In this document: piece after piece, positions 63,334 to 64,000 of the stretch
How the letters are laid out: every line of letters starts with the position of its first letter
Numbering within the stretch: the stretch's first letter is position 1
Assembly (NCBI GenBank): GCA_934085595.1
Contig: CAKOHK010000001.1
Coordinates: 124,001-188,000, forward strand
Direction: 5' to 3'
Origin: an uncultured Bacilli bacterium
Lineage (GTDB): Bacteria > Bacillota_I > Bacilli_A > RF39 > UBA660
Length of the DNA: 64,000 nt
Notes under the pieces: model-generated
Databases searched by the model: none
What the model saw: only the letters and a program-made list of their open reading frames with translations
What the model was told of the DNA's origin: nothing
Program-made: the position numbers and the translations under genes

Positions 63334-64000
63334 CTATTTTATTTCAAATGCAAAGCACGAACTTCCATTACCTGTAATATATGTTACATTAGATTTAAGA
63401 TATAATGTAGGCTGAAAGCCAGGAAAAGCACTATTTGTATCTTGAGGCTGAACTTCGCCATTAGCTGACACAGCTATTGAATTATGGAATATATTAAAGA
63501 AAGTAGGCATAGGTGAAATAGTTAAATTATGAGAATTAACATATAACCAATTTGTATTCCTACAAATACTAGCTCTATAATCTGTATTACAAGTATTTAA
63601 ATTTGAACTACATGATGAATTATTATAATCACACGCTTTTTTTGTACTATCATTATAGCAACTACTACTTGCATACATATAATCACTTATGTATATTAAC
63701 CCTACTTTTCCATCCCAAGTTTGACTATTTCCACTATCTACACTTGCGCCTCTCTCTTGGATATATACTTCTGGTGCTGTTTTAAGAAGTCCACCATTTG
63801 ATGCATTATAATCTATGTTACCTATATACCATTTTGTACTACTTATCTGATTTCTTGCACTGTTTGTTAATCCATTATTAGCATATGTACCAGTTCTATT
63901 AAAATATTCTCCACTATTTAAAGTTCTCATTAATGACGATTTTGTCCAATTGTTTGTACCTGCAGAATCCCAAGCAGCAGCTCCAATTTGATTTCTCACT
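63334..64000 (-). CDS. Surface protein F, C-terminal part (cut by window edge)
   Basis: The frame runs off the right end of the window. Visible 221 codons form the C-terminal DUF6273-like domain: NWTKSSLMRTLNSGEYFNRT, WDGKVGLIYISDYMYASS, CRNTNWL, then a diverged variable part with HNLTISPMPTFFNIFHN in which the usual Trp before the TISP motif is lost, and QPTLYLKSNVTYITGNGSSC. It ends FAFEIK, with an extra Cys near the end. The 5' part, signal peptide and promoter lie outside. Confidence 0.82.
   Translation of the reverse strand, partial: VRNQIGAAAWDSAGTNNWTKSSLMRTLNSGEYFNRTGTYANNGLTNSARNQISSTKWYIGNIDYNASNGGLLKTAPEVYIQERGASVDSGNSQTWDGKVGLIYISDYMYASSSCYNDSTKKACDYNNSSCSSNLNTCNTDYRASICRNTNWLYVNSHNLTISPMPTFFNIFHNSIAVSANGEVQPQDTNSAFPGFQPTLYLKSNVTYITGNGSSCFAFEIK

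Overview
The window looks like chromosomal DNA from an AT-rich Gram-positive bacterium of the Bacilli. It carries Gram-positive PolC, the mraZ-rsmH-ftsL-pbp division cluster, sepF-divIVA, YneF/SirA and YlbD/YlbE neighbours, and consensus TTGACA/TATAAT promoters. It also encodes sporulation proteins (SpoVAC, SpoVAD, SpoVAE, a SpoVID-like protein and a YsxE/CotS-like protein), so the organism probably makes endospores or descends from a spore former. Small genes, very high A+T and several surface-protein paralogs suggest an uncultured gut lineage. That placement is inference. Tryptophan is encoded by TGG and TGA acts as a stop, so the standard bacterial code applies. Nearly all genes are on the minus strand.

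Layout. 1-3.1 kb: 5' part of polC. 3.2-6.8 kb: two tandem surface proteins (A and B) with a short adenine-rich cassette between them. 7-16.9 kb: ylbE/ylbD, divIB, murG, a phospholipid-acylation cluster (plsC, acyl ligase, plsC), a deleted surface-gene remnant, cysS, a DUF2207-like protein, divIVA, sepF, cdd, yneF and a sirA-like gene. 17-18.3 kb: a Band-7 protein with a broken nfeD. 18.4-21.9 kb: surface proteins C and D. 22-25.8 kb: the mraZ division operon. 25.9-31.9 kb: unknown proteins, a PH-domain protein, a kinase-like protein, a D,D-carboxypeptidase and a pyrimidine-nucleoside phosphorylase. 31.9-39.7 kb: an operon of a metallophosphoesterase and six tandem copies of an unrecognised family. 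39.8-48 kb: recX, an F420 ligase homolog, surface protein E, iscU/iscS, a metal exporter with its ArsR regulator, and a folate gene. 48-57 kb: tex, an HTH gene, a pilin-like cluster, tRNA-Arg, a Y-family polymerase, a peptidase and serS. 57-63.3 kb: two unknown proteins and the spore genes. 63.3 kb to the end: surface protein F, cut by the edge.

The main discovery is a probable diversity-generating retroelement (DGR) target with its template repeat. A 93-bp block at 5088-5180 with 15 AAY codons aligns without gaps to the 3' part of surface gene B (5397-5489). By hand alignment 20 of 21 differences fall on template adenines of the coding strand, the signature of adenine-specific mutagenic retrohoming. 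A GC-rich hairpin lies between the two blocks. I see no reverse transcriptase in the window. At least five more paralogs (A, C, D, E, F) and one deletion remnant share the same architecture: a signal or anchor segment, a TasA/camelysin-like domain, and a C-terminal domain with a hypervariable stretch. Gene E also has an 11-bp G tract between its -35 and -10 boxes, which suggests phase-variable expression. Together this looks like a surface-protein diversification system that varies both sequence and expression.

Other points: a nonsense codon in nfeD, an A7 slippery-type frameshift in one tandem paralog, a 12-bp RNA stem holding the ribosome binding site of the sirA-like gene in its loop, a four-repeat MraZ operator, and palindromic operators inside the promoters of the arsR, HTH and polymerase genes.
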